A DNA stretch of 64,000 bases from Sphingopyxis sp. 113P3 (lineage in GTDB: Bacteria; Pseudomonadota; Alphaproteobacteria; Sphingomonadales; Sphingomonadaceae). The notes beneath the pieces were generated by a model. The model did no database searches. It worked only from the letters and a program-made list of their open reading frames with translations, and had not been told where the DNA came from. The translations under genes were made by a program, and so were the position numbers. The stretch's first letter is position 1; each line of letters opens with the position of its first letter. This document shows, one piece after another, positions 18,982 to 31,048 of the stretch. The stretch spans positions 1,893,501 through 1,957,500 of the forward strand of contig NZ_CP009452.1 of the NCBI RefSeq assembly GCF_001278035.1. Direction: 5' to 3'.

Positions 18982-19943
18982 CCCTTCGCGCTGTCCTCGC
19001 CGGCACCGGTTCGGCGCTGCCGCGCACGCGCGTCTCGAACGCCGAGCTTGCCGAGCGCGTCGACACCAGCGACGAATGGATCGTCGAACGCACCGGCATC
19101 CGCTTTCGCCATGTCGCCGAACCCGACGAGACAACCGCGACACTCGGCGCCGCCGCCGCAAGGGAAGCGCTCGCCGCTGCGGGGCTCGAGCCTTCGGACA
19201 TAGGGCTGATCATCCTCGCAACTGCGACCCCCGACAATACTTTCCCGGCGAGCGCGACCAAGGTCCAGGCGCTGCTCGGCGCGCCCGACTGCATCGCCTT
19301 CGACGTCGCCGCTGTCTGCTCGGGCTTTCTCTACGCGCTCTCGGTCGCCGATTCGATGCTGCGCACGGGCGCGGCCAAGCACGCGCTCGTCATCGGCTCG
19401 GAAACCTTCAGCCGCATCCTCGACTGGGAGGATCGCACGACCTGCGTCCTGTTCGGCGACGGGGCGGGCGCCGTCGTGCTTTCGGCCGAGGATGTCGCCG
19501 ACGATCGCGGCATTCTTGCAACGCGGCTCCACGCCGAAGGCCAATATTGCGACATGCTCTATGTCGACGGCGGGCCGTCGACGACGGGCACCGTCGGCCA
19601 TGTGCGCATGCAGGGGCGCGAGGTGTTCCGCCACGCCGTCACCAATCTTGCGGCCGTGCTCGGCGAGGTTCTCGCCGACGTCGGCCTTGCCGCGTCCGAT
19701 GTCGACTGGGTGGTGCCGCACCAGGCCAACAAGCGGATCATCGACGCAACGGCAAAGAAGCTCGGCCTTCCCGCCGAGCGCGTCGTTCTTACCGTCGACC
19801 AGCACGCCAACACATCGGCGGCCTCGGTCCCCCTGGCGCTCGACCTTGCGGTACGCGACGGGCGGATCCGGCGCGGCGACCTTGTCGTTCTCGAGGCGAT
19901 GGGCGGGGGGTTCACCTGGGGCGCCGCGGTCCTGCGGATCTGA
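18978..19943 (+). CDS. fabH: 3-oxoacyl-ACP synthase III FabH
   Basis: A 321-residue KASIII condensing enzyme that starts fatty acid synthesis from acetyl-CoA and malonyl-ACP. The catalytic Cys114 lies in [10 protein letters not shown]. His and Asn are in VPHQANKRI and QHANTSAAS. The CoA-binding [14 protein letters not shown] is near residues 32-45. The ATG at 18978 overlaps the plsX stop. A 173-bp gap with a candidate promoter separates it from ihfA. Confidence 0.97.
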   Translation: MTLRAVLAGTGSALPRTRVSNAELAERVDTSDEWIVERTGIRFRHVAEPDETTATLGAAAAREALAAAGLEPSDIGLIILATATPDNTFPASATKVQALLGAPDCIAFDVAAVCSGFLYALSVADSMLRTGAAKHALVIGSETFSRILDWEDRTTCVLFGDGAGAVVLSAEDVADDRGILATRLHAEGQYCDMLYVDGGPSTTGTVGHVRMQGREVFRHAVTNLAAVLGEVLADVGLAASDVDWVVPHQANKRIIDATAKKLGLPAERVVLTVDQHANTSAASVPLALDLAVRDGRIRRGDLVVLEAMGGGFTWGAAVLRI

Positions 19944-20009
19944 ACAGGCACCGTCCCACGCGCGCAAAAGCGTTCGTCGCTTCAACTTCTCCATCCATCC
20001 GTTTCAGTT

Positions 20010-20037
20010 TTGCGGATTTATTCGCTTTTGATACACT
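20010..20037 (+). promoter_or_regulatory. Candidate promoter of ihfA
   Basis: TTGCGG (20010-20015), 16 bp, then TGATACACT, which reads as an extended -10 (TG-N-TACACT, hexamer 20032-20037). It lies 80 bp before the ihfA ATG in a 173-bp gap. The match is moderate. Confidence 0.4.
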
Positions 20038-20116
20038 CGCGCCCGGGACTCGTGATGGGAGGGGGCCTTTCCGAGAACCGTCTTCGGCTATCGCCTCAGG
20101 AGGGGAAGGGATTAAC

Positions 20117-20410
20117 ATGGCTGCAGGAACGCTTACCCGCGCCGATATCGCGGCGCGGATCAATCAGATGGTCGGACTTTCGCGCAATGAATCTGCGGCG
20201 ATCGTCGAAAGTATCTTGTCGCACATGTCCGACGCGCTGTCCGATGGCCAGAATGTGAAGATTTCCGGGTTCGGCACCTTCGTGCTGCGCGACAAGGCGC
20301 AGCGCATTGGCCGCAATCCCAAGACGGGCATCGAGGTGCCCATTCTTCCCCGCCGCGTGATGACCTTTCGCGCCAGCCAGGCGATGCGGGCCCGCGTCGC
20401 GGGCAGCTAG
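20117..20410 (+). CDS. ihfA: Integration host factor subunit alpha
   Basis: A 97-residue DNA-bending HU/IHF-family protein. N-terminal helices ([21 protein letters not shown]) are followed by [25 protein letters not shown], with the IHF beta-arm sequence and intercalating Pro. The alpha subunit is favoured by the plsX-fabH-ihfA-merR order seen in alphaproteobacteria. The ribosome site AGGAGGGGAAGGG is strong. The frame opens far upstream inside fabH, but that part is not used. Confidence 0.93.
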   Translation: MAAGTLTRADIAARINQMVGLSRNESAAIVESILSHMSDALSDGQNVKISGFGTFVLRDKAQRIGRNPKTGIEVPILPRRVMTFRASQAMRARVAGS

Positions 20411-20424
20411 GCTGGGGATCGGCG

Positions 20425-20823
20425 ATGCCCGATTTCGACGAGCGCGGCGCGAGCAGCAAGGCGGCGGGCGCAATGCTGTCGATCGGCGAACTCGCCGAGC
20501 GGATCGGTGTCCCGACCCATGTGCTGCGCTATTGGGAGACGCGCTTTCCCGAGCTTCGGCCGCTGCAACGTTCGGGCCGCCGCCGCTACTACCGCCCGGC
20601 GGACGTCGCACTCGCTGAACGCATCCATCATTTGCTCCACGTAAAGGGGTTCACCGTCGAGGGCGCGCGCAAGGCCTTGTCGGGCAAGGAGGGCCCCCAA
20701 AGTGCGGTGCCCGCGCCGCCGCTCGATACGGCCTCGCCGCCCGTCCCGAGCGCAGGAGGCGTGCCGCTCGCAGCGCTCATCGCGCTTCGCCAGCGCCTCG
20801 CCGCGGCGCTCGACGCCGCCTGA
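20425..20823 (+). CDS. MerR family transcriptional regulator
   Basis: A 132-residue MerR-type regulator with a winged helix at residues 17-85 (LSIGELAERIGVPTHVLRYWETRFPELRPLQR) and a short Pro/Ala-rich tail without metal-binding cysteines. In alphaproteobacteria such a protein regularly follows ihfA. Its ligand is unknown. It starts 14 bp after ihfA and ends 3 bp before the convergent phosphatase gene. Confidence 0.88.
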   Translation: MPDFDERGASSKAAGAMLSIGELAERIGVPTHVLRYWETRFPELRPLQRSGRRRYYRPADVALAERIHHLLHVKGFTVEGARKALSGKEGPQSAVPAPPLDTASPPVPSAGGVPLAALIALRQRLAAALDAA

Positions 20824-20826
20824 GCG

Positions 20827-21378
20827 TCAGTCGATCGCGGGCGAAAGCGCCGGGTCGAGGTCGCGCGGACGGATGAAGAGCGTGAAGCGGGCCGCGCCCG
20901 CGTCGAGGGCGTGCCAGTCGTCGATATCGAGTTCGAGCCGCGCCATCGCGCAGGTCGGCAGCTTTTCCTCGACTTCGGCGCGCAGCGCATCGCCTGCCGA
21001 TTCCGGAACGAGCATCAGGATCAGATCCTCAAGCCCCGGATTATGCCCGACGATCAGGACATGGTCGGCATCGCCGCCGGTGTCGCGGACCACGTCCATC
21101 AGCGTTGCCGCCGAGGCGAGATAGATGCGCCGGTCCCAGTGGGGTTCAAGGTCAGCGATCCCCGCGGCGGGCTGAAAAATGTCGAGCGTTTCGGTCACGC
21201 GCACCGCGGGCGAGGCGACGATGCGCTCGACGGGCAGGTTCTGCCGCTTCAGATACTGGCCGATCAGTTCGGCGCCGCGGCGGCCCCGCGCATTGATCGG
21301 ACGGTCGAAATCGCGCTCGACGGGGGCGTCCCAGCCCGATTTGGCGTGGCGCAGGATCGTCAACGTCTTCAAAATCAC
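20827..21378 (-). CDS. SixA-like phosphohistidine phosphatase
   Basis: A 183-residue histidine phosphatase of the SixA branch. The catalytic RHG-type motif is LRHAKSGWD (residues 9-17), with the second Arg/His cluster in VASPAVRVTETLDIF and IVGHNPGLEDLI. It would hydrolyse phosphohistidine on a phosphotransfer protein or another phosphomonoester. The length is near that of SixA relatives. It lies 48 bp downstream of the DinG-like helicase gene on the same strand. Confidence 0.85.
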   Translation of the reverse strand: MILKTLTILRHAKSGWDAPVERDFDRPINARGRRGAELIGQYLKRQNLPVERIVASPAVRVTETLDIFQPAAGIADLEPHWDRRIYLASAATLMDVVRDTGGDADHVLIVGHNPGLEDLILMLVPESAGDALRAEVEEKLPTCAMARLELDIDDWHALDAGAARFTLFIRPRDLDPALSPAID

Positions 21379-21426
21379 TCCCCACCTGTCGGCACTGTCC
21401 CCGAATCGCTGCCTTGTGCCGCAAAC

Positions 21427-24159
21427 TCAGGACGGTGGGAAGGCATATGCGCGGTCCCGCTGCGCGACATTGGCCGCGGCAACGCGGTTCACCGCCTCGT
21501 CGAGGGGCAGGCGGCGGATTGGTGTCCCCTCGGGAAAGGCCCGGAGGAGCCGCGAGGGGAAGGAGGGCGAGAGCATCACGAACTGCCCGAAATCGTCGGC
21601 GCGGCGGATGAGGCGGCCAAAGGCCTGCGCGATCCGGCCGCGGATCACCATATCGTCATAGGCGCTGCCCCCCTGCGCGGCGCGGCGCGCGGCATGGAGG
21701 ATCGTCGGGCGCGGCCAGGGCACACCCTCCATGACGACGAGGCGCAGCGAATCGCCTGGAACGTCGACGCCGTCGCGCAATGCATCGGTGCCAAGGAGCG
21801 AGGCATGCGGGTCGGCGCGAAAAATGTCGACGAGCGTTCCGGTGTCCAGCGGGTCGACATGCTGGGCATAGAGCGGCAGCCCCGCGCGGGCGAGGCGGTC
21901 CGCGATGCGCGCATGGACGATGCGCAGTCGCCGGATCGCGCTGAACAGCCCGAGCGCCCCGCCGCCCGAGGCCTCGATGAGCCGGCTGTAGGCGCCCGCG
22001 AGCGCGGGAAGGTCGCCGCGCGCGATATCGGTGACGATCAGCACCTCGGACTGGCGCGCATAGTCAAAAGGGCTTGCGACGGCAAAATGGGCAACATTGC
22101 TCTCCATGTGCCGCGCACCTGTGCGAATGTCGGCGTCACTCCAGCCTGCACCCCCATCATGTCCGCCGCGCAGCGTCGCCGATGTAACGAGCACGCCTTG
22201 CGCTGGGCGATAGACGATCTCGGCAACCGGGCGTGCCGGGTCGAGCCAATGGCGGTGCAGCCCGCAATCATATTCGCGCCCATCGAAGCGATCGACCGCA
22301 AGCCAGTCGACAAAATCGGGGTGCGCGGGCCCGCCGACGCGGCCGAGCAGCGACAGCCACGCGCCGAGCGTGTCGATCCGCGTGCCAAGGCTCGCGCGCG
22401 CGCCGTCGACGCGCGCCCGCGCCTGGCCGTCGAGCCAGTCGGGCGGATCCTCGATGAGCGCGTCGAGCCGCTTGCCGAGCGCGAGGAGAGGCCGCAGCAG
22501 CGCTTCGATCGCGTCGCTCGCGCCCGCAGCGGCGCTCACCAGCGCGGCGTCAGGGTCGGCAAGTTCGGTCTCGAGGCCATAGCCGCTATCGGCGCCCTTC
22601 GCCTCGATGCTGCGCGCATAGACCTGCGCGCGAACCGCGGCGAGCAGCCGCTCGATCGCGCCCCAGGGATCATTCTCGGCAAGCCGCGAAAGCCAGCCGT
22701 CGCCGGGCAGTTCGGCGGCGGCCGTTATCGCCATCTGGATCGCCTCTTCGCCCGCCTCGTCATAGCTTGCGACGTCGGCGAGCCGCGCGGCAAGCCCGCG
22801 CCGCCGCCCGCGCGACTTGCCCTCGGGGCCGAGGATCCAGCGGCGGATCTCGATCGCTTCCTGGCCGGTGAGCGCTGCGGCAAACATCGAATCGGCCGCG
22901 TCCCAGAGATGATGACCCTCGTCGAAGATCAGCCGGCTCGCAGGAGCACCGCCGTCACGCGGTCGCGCCGCCTGCACCATCGTGAGCGCATGGTTGGCGA
23001 TGATGATATCGGCCTGCGTCGCTGCGCGCGCCGAGCGTTCGATGAAGCATTTCCTGAAATGCGGGCACCCTGCATAAATGCACTCGCCGCGCCGGTCGGT
23101 GAGCGCGGCGGTGCCGTTGCGGCGAAACAGCGCGGGGAGCCAGCCGGGAAGGTCGCCGCCGATCATGTCGCCATCGCGCGTATAGGCGGCCCAGCGCGCG
23201 ACAAGCTGCGCAAGGATCGCAGCGCGGCCTGAAAAACCGCCCTGGAGCGCATCCTCGAGGTTCAAAAGGCAAAGATAATTTTCGCGTCCCTTGCGCACCA
23301 CGACCTTTTCGCGGTGGGTCGCGGGATCGCGATAGAGTTTTTCGGTCTCGCGCGCCAATTGGCGCTGGAGCGCCTTGGTGAAGGTCGAGATGCAGATCGC
23401 GCCCGCCGAGGCGTCGATCCATTGTTTTGCTGGCGCGAGATAGCCGAGCGTCTTGCCGATTCCCGTGCCCGCCTCGGCCACCAGCATGTGCGGCGCGTCC
23501 TTGCGTTCGCGCGGCGCAAAGATCGCGGCGACCGCGCGGGCATAATCCTGCTGGCCCGAACGGCGCTCGGCGCCATCTCCGGTCAGCCGGTCGAGCCCCG
23601 CCGCGACGTCGGCGGGGTCGAGGCGAACCTGACGCGGAGCGGCGCGCGGCGGCGCTTCTTCCCATTCTGGGAGGCGCGCGAACAGCCAGCGATCGCTCTG
23701 TTCGGGCGCGCTGAGCCGCGGCTGGAGCAGCGGCGCGAACGGCCAGCGCTGCCGTGCAAGAGCGGCAAGGCTATGCCACGCGCCTTCGCGCTCGGGCCAG
23801 TCCGGGTCATCGATGCTCTCCAGCATCTCAGCGGCGGCCCACGGCAGGAAGCCTGCTATGTCGGCTTCGGCTTTGGGCGGCGATAGCCCAAGCGCCGCGG
23901 CAAGGCCTGCCGGCGTCGGGACCGCGAAGCGCGCGGGATAGAGAAAGGCGAAGAGTTCAAGCAGATCGAGGCCCGAAAGCTCGGGATAGCCCAACCGGTC
24001 GCCGGTGAGCGGCGCACCGAGAAGGAGGTGCGGGGTCGCTGCGACCGCCGCAATCGCTTCGCCGCGCCCGACCCGCTGTACGCGTCCGGCAGCGTCGGCG
24101 ATCCAGATGCCGACATGGCTTGCGTGGATCGCGGGGAGGGGAAGGGGAGGCGGCGCCAT
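21427..24159 (-). CDS. DinG-like ATP-dependent DNA helicase
   Basis: A 910-residue XPD/DinG-family superfamily-2 helicase expected to unwind DNA 5'-3'. Walker A is in AEAGTGIGKT (about 227-236), and the Fe-S cluster cysteines are in ECIYAGCPHFRKCF and an upstream LCL. The DEAH-type box appears as DEGHH, followed by motifs near LVTSATL and GTDALRDGVDVPGD. The first 200 residues have no exonuclease motif and form an N-terminal extension typical of alphaproteobacterial members. Its role is probably repair, but I see no SOS box upstream. Confidence 0.88.
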   Translation of the reverse strand: MAPPPLPLPAIHASHVGIWIADAAGRVQRVGRGEAIAAVAATPHLLLGAPLTGDRLGYPELSGLDLLELFAFLYPARFAVPTPAGLAAALGLSPPKAEADIAGFLPWAAAEMLESIDDPDWPEREGAWHSLAALARQRWPFAPLLQPRLSAPEQSDRWLFARLPEWEEAPPRAAPRQVRLDPADVAAGLDRLTGDGAERRSGQQDYARAVAAIFAPRERKDAPHMLVAEAGTGIGKTLGYLAPAKQWIDASAGAICISTFTKALQRQLARETEKLYRDPATHREKVVVRKGRENYLCLLNLEDALQGGFSGRAAILAQLVARWAAYTRDGDMIGGDLPGWLPALFRRNGTAALTDRRGECIYAGCPHFRKCFIERSARAATQADIIIANHALTMVQAARPRDGGAPASRLIFDEGHHLWDAADSMFAAALTGQEAIEIRRWILGPEGKSRGRRRGLAARLADVASYDEAGEEAIQMAITAAAELPGDGWLSRLAENDPWGAIERLLAAVRAQVYARSIEAKGADSGYGLETELADPDAALVSAAAGASDAIEALLRPLLALGKRLDALIEDPPDWLDGQARARVDGARASLGTRIDTLGAWLSLLGRVGGPAHPDFVDWLAVDRFDGREYDCGLHRHWLDPARPVAEIVYRPAQGVLVTSATLRGGHDGGAGWSDADIRTGARHMESNVAHFAVASPFDYARQSEVLIVTDIARGDLPALAGAYSRLIEASGGGALGLFSAIRRLRIVHARIADRLARAGLPLYAQHVDPLDTGTLVDIFRADPHASLLGTDALRDGVDVPGDSLRLVVMEGVPWPRPTILHAARRAAQGGSAYDDMVIRGRIAQAFGRLIRRADDFGQFVMLSPSFPSRLLRAFPEGTPIRRLPLDEAVNRVAAANVAQRDRAYAFPPS

Positions 24160-24266
24160 CGCCCCACGCTAGGGACAAAAGGCGAACGCGGCAAGTCGCC
24201 CGGCCGCCGGCCTCGACCAGGCCCCGTATCAGATTTTGCCCGCGGCCGGGTGGAGCGGTCGACGTG

Positions 24267-24635
24267 TCAGCTCAGACCGCGGCGCCCGAAGCCCGCTGGC
24301 CGCTGGCTGTGGAATATCCGCGCGGGCTCGATCATCGCGGCGCTACGCGCCTGCTGGAGCGCGCGGTAGAGCGGACCGTGCGCGAGCTCATAGGGAAAGC
24401 GTACCCCCATGCGGTCGATTTCGCTCCACATGACAACGGCATAGACGGTTTGTCCGCCATAATGGATTTCGCAGCGCGAGCGCGCCGGCAGGCTCGCCCC
24501 GTTGATCCGCGCTCCCCCTTCGGAAAGGTCGCTGATCCGCGCCTCCACGCGGTTGAGCACCCCGTCGATGATGACGTCGAGGTCGAGCGATGTGCGCTTG
24601 TGATGGCGCGGTGCGCGGAGAAAGGAGCTGGTCAT
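24267..24635 (-). CDS. PilZ domain protein
   Basis: A 122-residue single-domain PilZ protein, a cyclic-di-GMP receptor. It has the RxxxR motif (RHHKR, about residues 10-14) and the D/N-x-S-x-x-G motif (DLSEGG, about 37-42), both needed for ligand binding. The output is unknown. A large GGDEF-EAL-PilZ protein encoded near 28-31 kb is a potential source of ligand. The gene is separated from lysK by a 313-bp divergent gap. Confidence 0.88.
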   Translation of the reverse strand: MTSSFLRAPRHHKRTSLDLDVIIDGVLNRVEARISDLSEGGARINGASLPARSRCEIHYGGQTVYAVVMWSEIDRMGVRFPYELAHGPLYRALQQARSAAMIEPARIFHSQRPAGFGRRGLS

Positions 24636-24948
24636 GGGAGCGTCTTACCCCGACATGGTAAATTTCGGGTAACCATGAAGCGCGGGCGCCGGACCGCCCG
24701 CGCCGCTGGGGCCAGGCCCCCCCCACCGCGCGCCCAAAGCTCGCGCTCCCTTCGCGCGAGCGAAAGCTCTGCCGCTGTGCCGCACGCGTCTCCCGCCGCT
24801 TGCGGCTCCGCGTTGGATTGCCTTTGCTACCGCGCCCGTTGCCGCTCGTCCGCCATGGCAGGCACTCCCTCAGATCCCGTTCGGGCGCGCTCTTGCTTCC
24901 TCTCCCGGCTTCTTTCCATTGCGCAATCTTGCCGCTATGGGCGCTGCC
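24636..24948. other. Intergenic region, divergent PilZ and lysK
   Basis: This 313-bp gap is GC-rich and holds no convincing gene. One hairpin stands out: GCTCGCGC (24739-24746) pairs with GCGCGAGC (24754-24761) around a 7-nt loop, without a T-tract. No -35/-10 pair of good quality was seen. It should carry the promoters for both flanking genes. Confidence 0.5.
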
Positions 24949-26565
24949 ATGACTGACCTGCACCTTCATCCTTCGCTGCGCGAAGCTGCGCTAACGTCCA
25001 AGGCCTGGCCGTTCGAGGAAGCGCGAAAGCTGGTCAAACGCTATCCCGAAGGAAAGCCAGGCGGCCAAGCCGTGCTCTTCGAAACGGGCTATGGCCCGTC
25101 GGGACTGCCGCATATCGGGACCTTCAACGAAGTGCTGCGCACGACGATGGTACGCCGTGCCTATGAGACGCTGACCGCCAACGAAGCCGGCGTGCCGGCG
25201 CCGACGCGGCTCGTCGCCTTCAGCGACGATATGGACGGGCTGCGCAAGGTGCCCGACAATGTGCCGAACGGCGACATGCTGCGCGAACATCTCGGCAAGC
25301 CGCTCACCGCGATCCCCGACCCCTTCGGCAAATATGAAAGCTTCGCGCATCACAACAACGCGATGCTGCGCGAATTTCTCGACCGGTTCGGCTTCGACTA
25401 TGAGTTTGTGAGCTCGACCGAACGCTACAAGTCAGGCGCCTTCGACGAGGCGCTCAAAAATGTCCTGCGGCACAATCAGGACATTCTCGACATCATGTTG
25501 CCGACGCTGCGCGCCGAACGCGCCGCGACCTATTCGCCGATCCTCCCGGTGAGCCCCAGGTCGGGCATCGTGCTCCAGGTGCCGGTCACGGTCGTCGACG
25601 CCGATGCGGGGCTCGTCTCATTCGAGGACGAAGGCGAGACGATCACGCACAATATCCTCTCGGGCGGCGCGAAGCTCCAGTGGAAGGTTGATTGGGCGAT
25701 GCGCTGGGTGGCACTGGGCGTCGACTATGAAATGTACGGCAAGGACCTCACCGACAGCGGCGTCCAGTCTGGCAAGATTGCGCGCGCGCTCGGGGGCCGC
25801 AAGCCCGAGGGGCTGATCTACGAGATGTTCCTCGATGACAAGGGTGAGAAGATCTCGAAGTCGAAGGGCAATGGTCTCAGCCTCGAGCAATGGCTTGCCT
25901 ACGGCAGCGAGGAAAGCCTTGCCTTCTTTGCCTATCGCGAACCCAAGGCGGCCAAGCAGCTCCATATCGGGGTGATCCCGAAGGCGGTCGACGAATATCT
26001 GCAAATGCGCGGTAACTATCCCTCGCAAGAACCTGATAAGCGGCTTGGAAATCCAGCCCATCACGTTCATGCCGCGCGCGGCGAGGATGTGCCTGCAACC
26101 CAATTGCCGGTGACCTTCGGCCTGCTTCTCAATCTCGTCGGCGTCATGGGCGCCGATGCGTCCAAGGAGCAGATCTGGCGCTATCTTGGCCAATATGTCG
26201 AAGGCGCAGATGCATCGCGCTATCCCGAGCTCGACGGGCTGATCGACAATGCGATGGCATACAACCGCGACTTTGTTGCCCCGACCCTCCAGCGCCGCAA
26301 GCCTGAGGGCGGCGAAAGCGCGGCGCTGCGTGCGCTCGACGAGAGGCTCGCCGAGCTTCCTGCCGACGCATCGGCGGACGACATCCAGAACATCGTCTAT
26401 GAGATTGGCAAGAACGAAGCCTATGGCTTTGAAAATCTGCGTGATTGGTTCAAGGCGCTCTACGAGACGCTGCTCGGATCGAGCGCTGGGCCGCGCATGG
26501 GCAGTTTCATCGCGCTCTTCGGTATCGCCAACACACGGCGCCTGATCGCCGAGGCGCTGGCATGA
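24949..26565 (+). CDS. lysK: Lysyl-tRNA synthetase, class I
   Basis: A 538-residue class I LysRS, the archaeal-type enzyme present in alphaproteobacteria in place of class II LysS. The HIGH-type motif is HIGTFNE (about residues 46-52) and the KMSKS loop is KISKSKGNG (about 303-311). The start is uncertain: ATG 24949 was chosen, but ATG 24937 and TTG 24919 are in frame and none has a clear ribosome site. No lysS appears in the window. Confidence 0.92.
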   Translation: MTDLHLHPSLREAALTSKAWPFEEARKLVKRYPEGKPGGQAVLFETGYGPSGLPHIGTFNEVLRTTMVRRAYETLTANEAGVPAPTRLVAFSDDMDGLRKVPDNVPNGDMLREHLGKPLTAIPDPFGKYESFAHHNNAMLREFLDRFGFDYEFVSSTERYKSGAFDEALKNVLRHNQDILDIMLPTLRAERAATYSPILPVSPRSGIVLQVPVTVVDADAGLVSFEDEGETITHNILSGGAKLQWKVDWAMRWVALGVDYEMYGKDLTDSGVQSGKIARALGGRKPEGLIYEMFLDDKGEKISKSKGNGLSLEQWLAYGSEESLAFFAYREPKAAKQLHIGVIPKAVDEYLQMRGNYPSQEPDKRLGNPAHHVHAARGEDVPATQLPVTFGLLLNLVGVMGADASKEQIWRYLGQYVEGADASRYPELDGLIDNAMAYNRDFVAPTLQRRKPEGGESAALRALDERLAELPADASADDIQNIVYEIGKNEAYGFENLRDWFKALYETLLGSSAGPRMGSFIALFGIANTRRLIAEALA

Positions 26566-26671
26566 GGCTTGCGGCCGCTTGCGCCCAGGCAAAGCCGCGG
26601 TTCGAACCCGCCCGGCGCCTTGCCGGCGGCGTTCCTGCGGCGCCCGGTCCGGACGGGATGATAAGGCGGTG

Positions 26672-27151
26672 ATGATCGACATTTTCACGACCGGCGGGAC
26701 GATCGACAAAGTCTATTTCGACGCGCTCAGCGAGTTCCAGATCGGCCCCGCGGCAATCCCCGACATGCTGCGCGAGAGTAATGTCCATGTTCCGCACCGC
26801 GTCACCCAGCTGATGCGCAAGGACAGCCTCGACCTCACCGATGCCGATCGCGAGACGATCCGCGCTGCGGTGGCGGGCAGCGATGCCTCGCGTATCCTCG
26901 TCACCCACGGCACCGACACGATGGTCGTCACCGGCCGCGTGCTCGCAGGGGTGCGGGACAAGACGATCGTGATGACCGGTGCGATGCAGCCGGCGTCGGT
27001 ACGCGCGAGCGATGCCGAGTTCAACGTCGGCTTCGCGCTTGCCGCCGTGCAGACCCTGCCGCCGGGCGTCTATATCGCGATGAACGGGATGATCTTCGAT
27101 CCTGCGACGACGGTGAAGGACCGGGCAGGTGCGCGCTTCGTCGCCGAATAG
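26672..27151 (+). CDS. Short asparaginase-domain protein
   Basis: A 159-residue protein made only of the N-terminal domain of type I/II L-asparaginase. The two catalytic Thr motifs TTGGTID (residues 6-12) and THGTDTM (about 80-86) are both present, but the C-terminal domain of the usual 320-350-residue enzyme is missing. Full asparaginases need that domain to complete the active site, so activity is uncertain. Similar short forms are known in proteobacteria. Start ATG 26672 follows GGCGGTG. It ends 3 bp before the convergent desaturase gene. Confidence 0.75.
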   Translation: MIDIFTTGGTIDKVYFDALSEFQIGPAAIPDMLRESNVHVPHRVTQLMRKDSLDLTDADRETIRAAVAGSDASRILVTHGTDTMVVTGRVLAGVRDKTIVMTGAMQPASVRASDAEFNVGFALAAVQTLPPGVYIAMNGMIFDPATTVKDRAGARFVAE

Positions 27152-27154
27152 CCC

Positions 27155-28186
27155 TCAACCAAGCGCCGTCACCTCGCGCAGGACCGCGCGATAATCGGGC
27201 GCGATCGTCATCGCTTCATGTTTTCCCGCGCGGCCGAGCGCGGCATGGACCTCGGGCAGGCGGTAGCAGGGAACGCCCATGAACAGGTGATGCTCGGCGT
27301 GATAATTGACCCAATAGGGCGCGACCGTCGCCCGCGCGATCCAGCCCGCTTGCGTGGTGCGCGCATGGGTGAAGGGGTCATCGCTCCCCGTCGTTGTGCA
27401 GGCGTGCTCGGCGATGTTGCGAATCCGAAGATAAAGCTGGAAGGTCGTCGCCAGCGCCGCGAGCCACAGCAGATAGGGCGTCCAGCCATAAAGGAGGAGC
27501 GAGGCGCTCAGGAGAACGGCCTGTACAAGGAGGAAGCGGCCGACCGCGCGGGTCACCGCGATCGCACCTGCGACATCCGCGGTCGGTGACGTCATGCCGT
27601 CGTCCGACTGCTTGTTGAACGGCGTGCCCGCGCGCGTGCCGGCCTGGCGCCTCGCCGGCTGCTCGCCGCGCAGCATCGCCTTGAGGCCGATTATCGCATA
27701 GCCAAATTGCGCCGCGCGCTGCTTGAAAAATGTCTGCCCGGTGAGATCGCGCAGGATCTTGCGCGCAAGGCTCGCGCGGGTGGTAGGGAAGGGCTTTGAG
27801 AGCGAAAGGTCGGGGTCTTCTGCCTGCTGCGTATATTTGTGATGCTGCAGATGATAGGTGCGATAGGCGATGAGGTCCGACCCGACCGCGGCGCCGGTGA
27901 GCCACTGGCCGAGGAAATTATTGACCTTGCGGCTGGGATGAAGCGCGCCGTGCGCGGCGTCGTGCATCAGGATCGCAAGGCCGAGCTGGCGGCCTCCGAC
28001 GAGGAAGATCGCGAGCAGCCACGCGGCGGGATGGCCAGACCAGGCTGCAAGACCCACCGCCGCGATGCTGACGATCCAGGCGTGCGCGACGAGCCAGACG
28101 CCGCGCCAGCGCGAGGCGCGGGTCACCGCGGCCCATTCTTCGCGGTCGAAGAAGCGGTCGGGCGGCAAGAGGCGGACGGCAGCCAT
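27155..28186 (-). CDS. Fatty acid desaturase
   Basis: A 343-residue membrane di-iron desaturase of the acyl-lipid or acyl-CoA type. The three histidine boxes are HDAAHGALH (about 91-99), HLQHH (about 126-130) and HAEHH (about 294-298). Hydrophobic pairs of helices lie between them. It would introduce a double bond into membrane fatty acids. ATG 28186 is preferred to the longer upstream frame, which has no membrane or desaturase character. That ATG shares bases with a possible start on the other strand. Confidence 0.88.
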   Translation of the reverse strand: MAAVRLLPPDRFFDREEWAAVTRASRWRGVWLVAHAWIVSIAAVGLAAWSGHPAAWLLAIFLVGGRQLGLAILMHDAAHGALHPSRKVNNFLGQWLTGAAVGSDLIAYRTYHLQHHKYTQQAEDPDLSLSKPFPTTRASLARKILRDLTGQTFFKQRAAQFGYAIIGLKAMLRGEQPARRQAGTRAGTPFNKQSDDGMTSPTADVAGAIAVTRAVGRFLLVQAVLLSASLLLYGWTPYLLWLAALATTFQLYLRIRNIAEHACTTTGSDDPFTHARTTQAGWIARATVAPYWVNYHAEHHLFMGVPCYRLPEVHAALGRAGKHEAMTIAPDYRAVLREVTALG

Positions 28187-28334
28187 GAGCTTTGCTATAC
28201 CAAGCCGGAGAAGCGAAACCAAACCTCTCCCAATTTGGATCAACAAGGCAGGCATTTTCCCTTTCGGAATAAGGATTTGGAAACCCCTTTCTGACACTGC
28301 TGCGACGGGTTCGAACCAGCAGGATAAAGAGGAT

Positions 28335-30983
<2,649 letters not shown>

Positions 30984-30995
30984 CATCATGAAAAG

Positions 30996-31018
30996 AAGGG
31001 CCGGCAGAACCGGCCCTT
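30996..31018. terminator. Bidirectional terminator
   Basis: A perfect 9-bp stem, AAGGGCCGG (30996-31004) with CCGGCCCTT (31010-31018), and a 5-nt loop. It sits between the convergent c-di-GMP gene and the RcnB-like gene. The minus-strand side continues with a T-rich stretch (CTTCTTTTC), so it best terminates the RcnB-like transcript and probably both. Confidence 0.75.
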
Positions 31019-31048
31019 CAGTTGTCATTCCGGTAACCGAAAGGAAAA

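Noticed and set aside
20911..23232. 773-residue + strand frame over SixA and the helicase
   Set aside because: Antisense shadow of two recognised minus-strand genes.
26590..26620. GCGGTTCGAACCCGC, like a tRNA T-arm, after lysK
   Set aside because: No acceptor, D or anticodon arms fold around it and the T-stem is imperfect.
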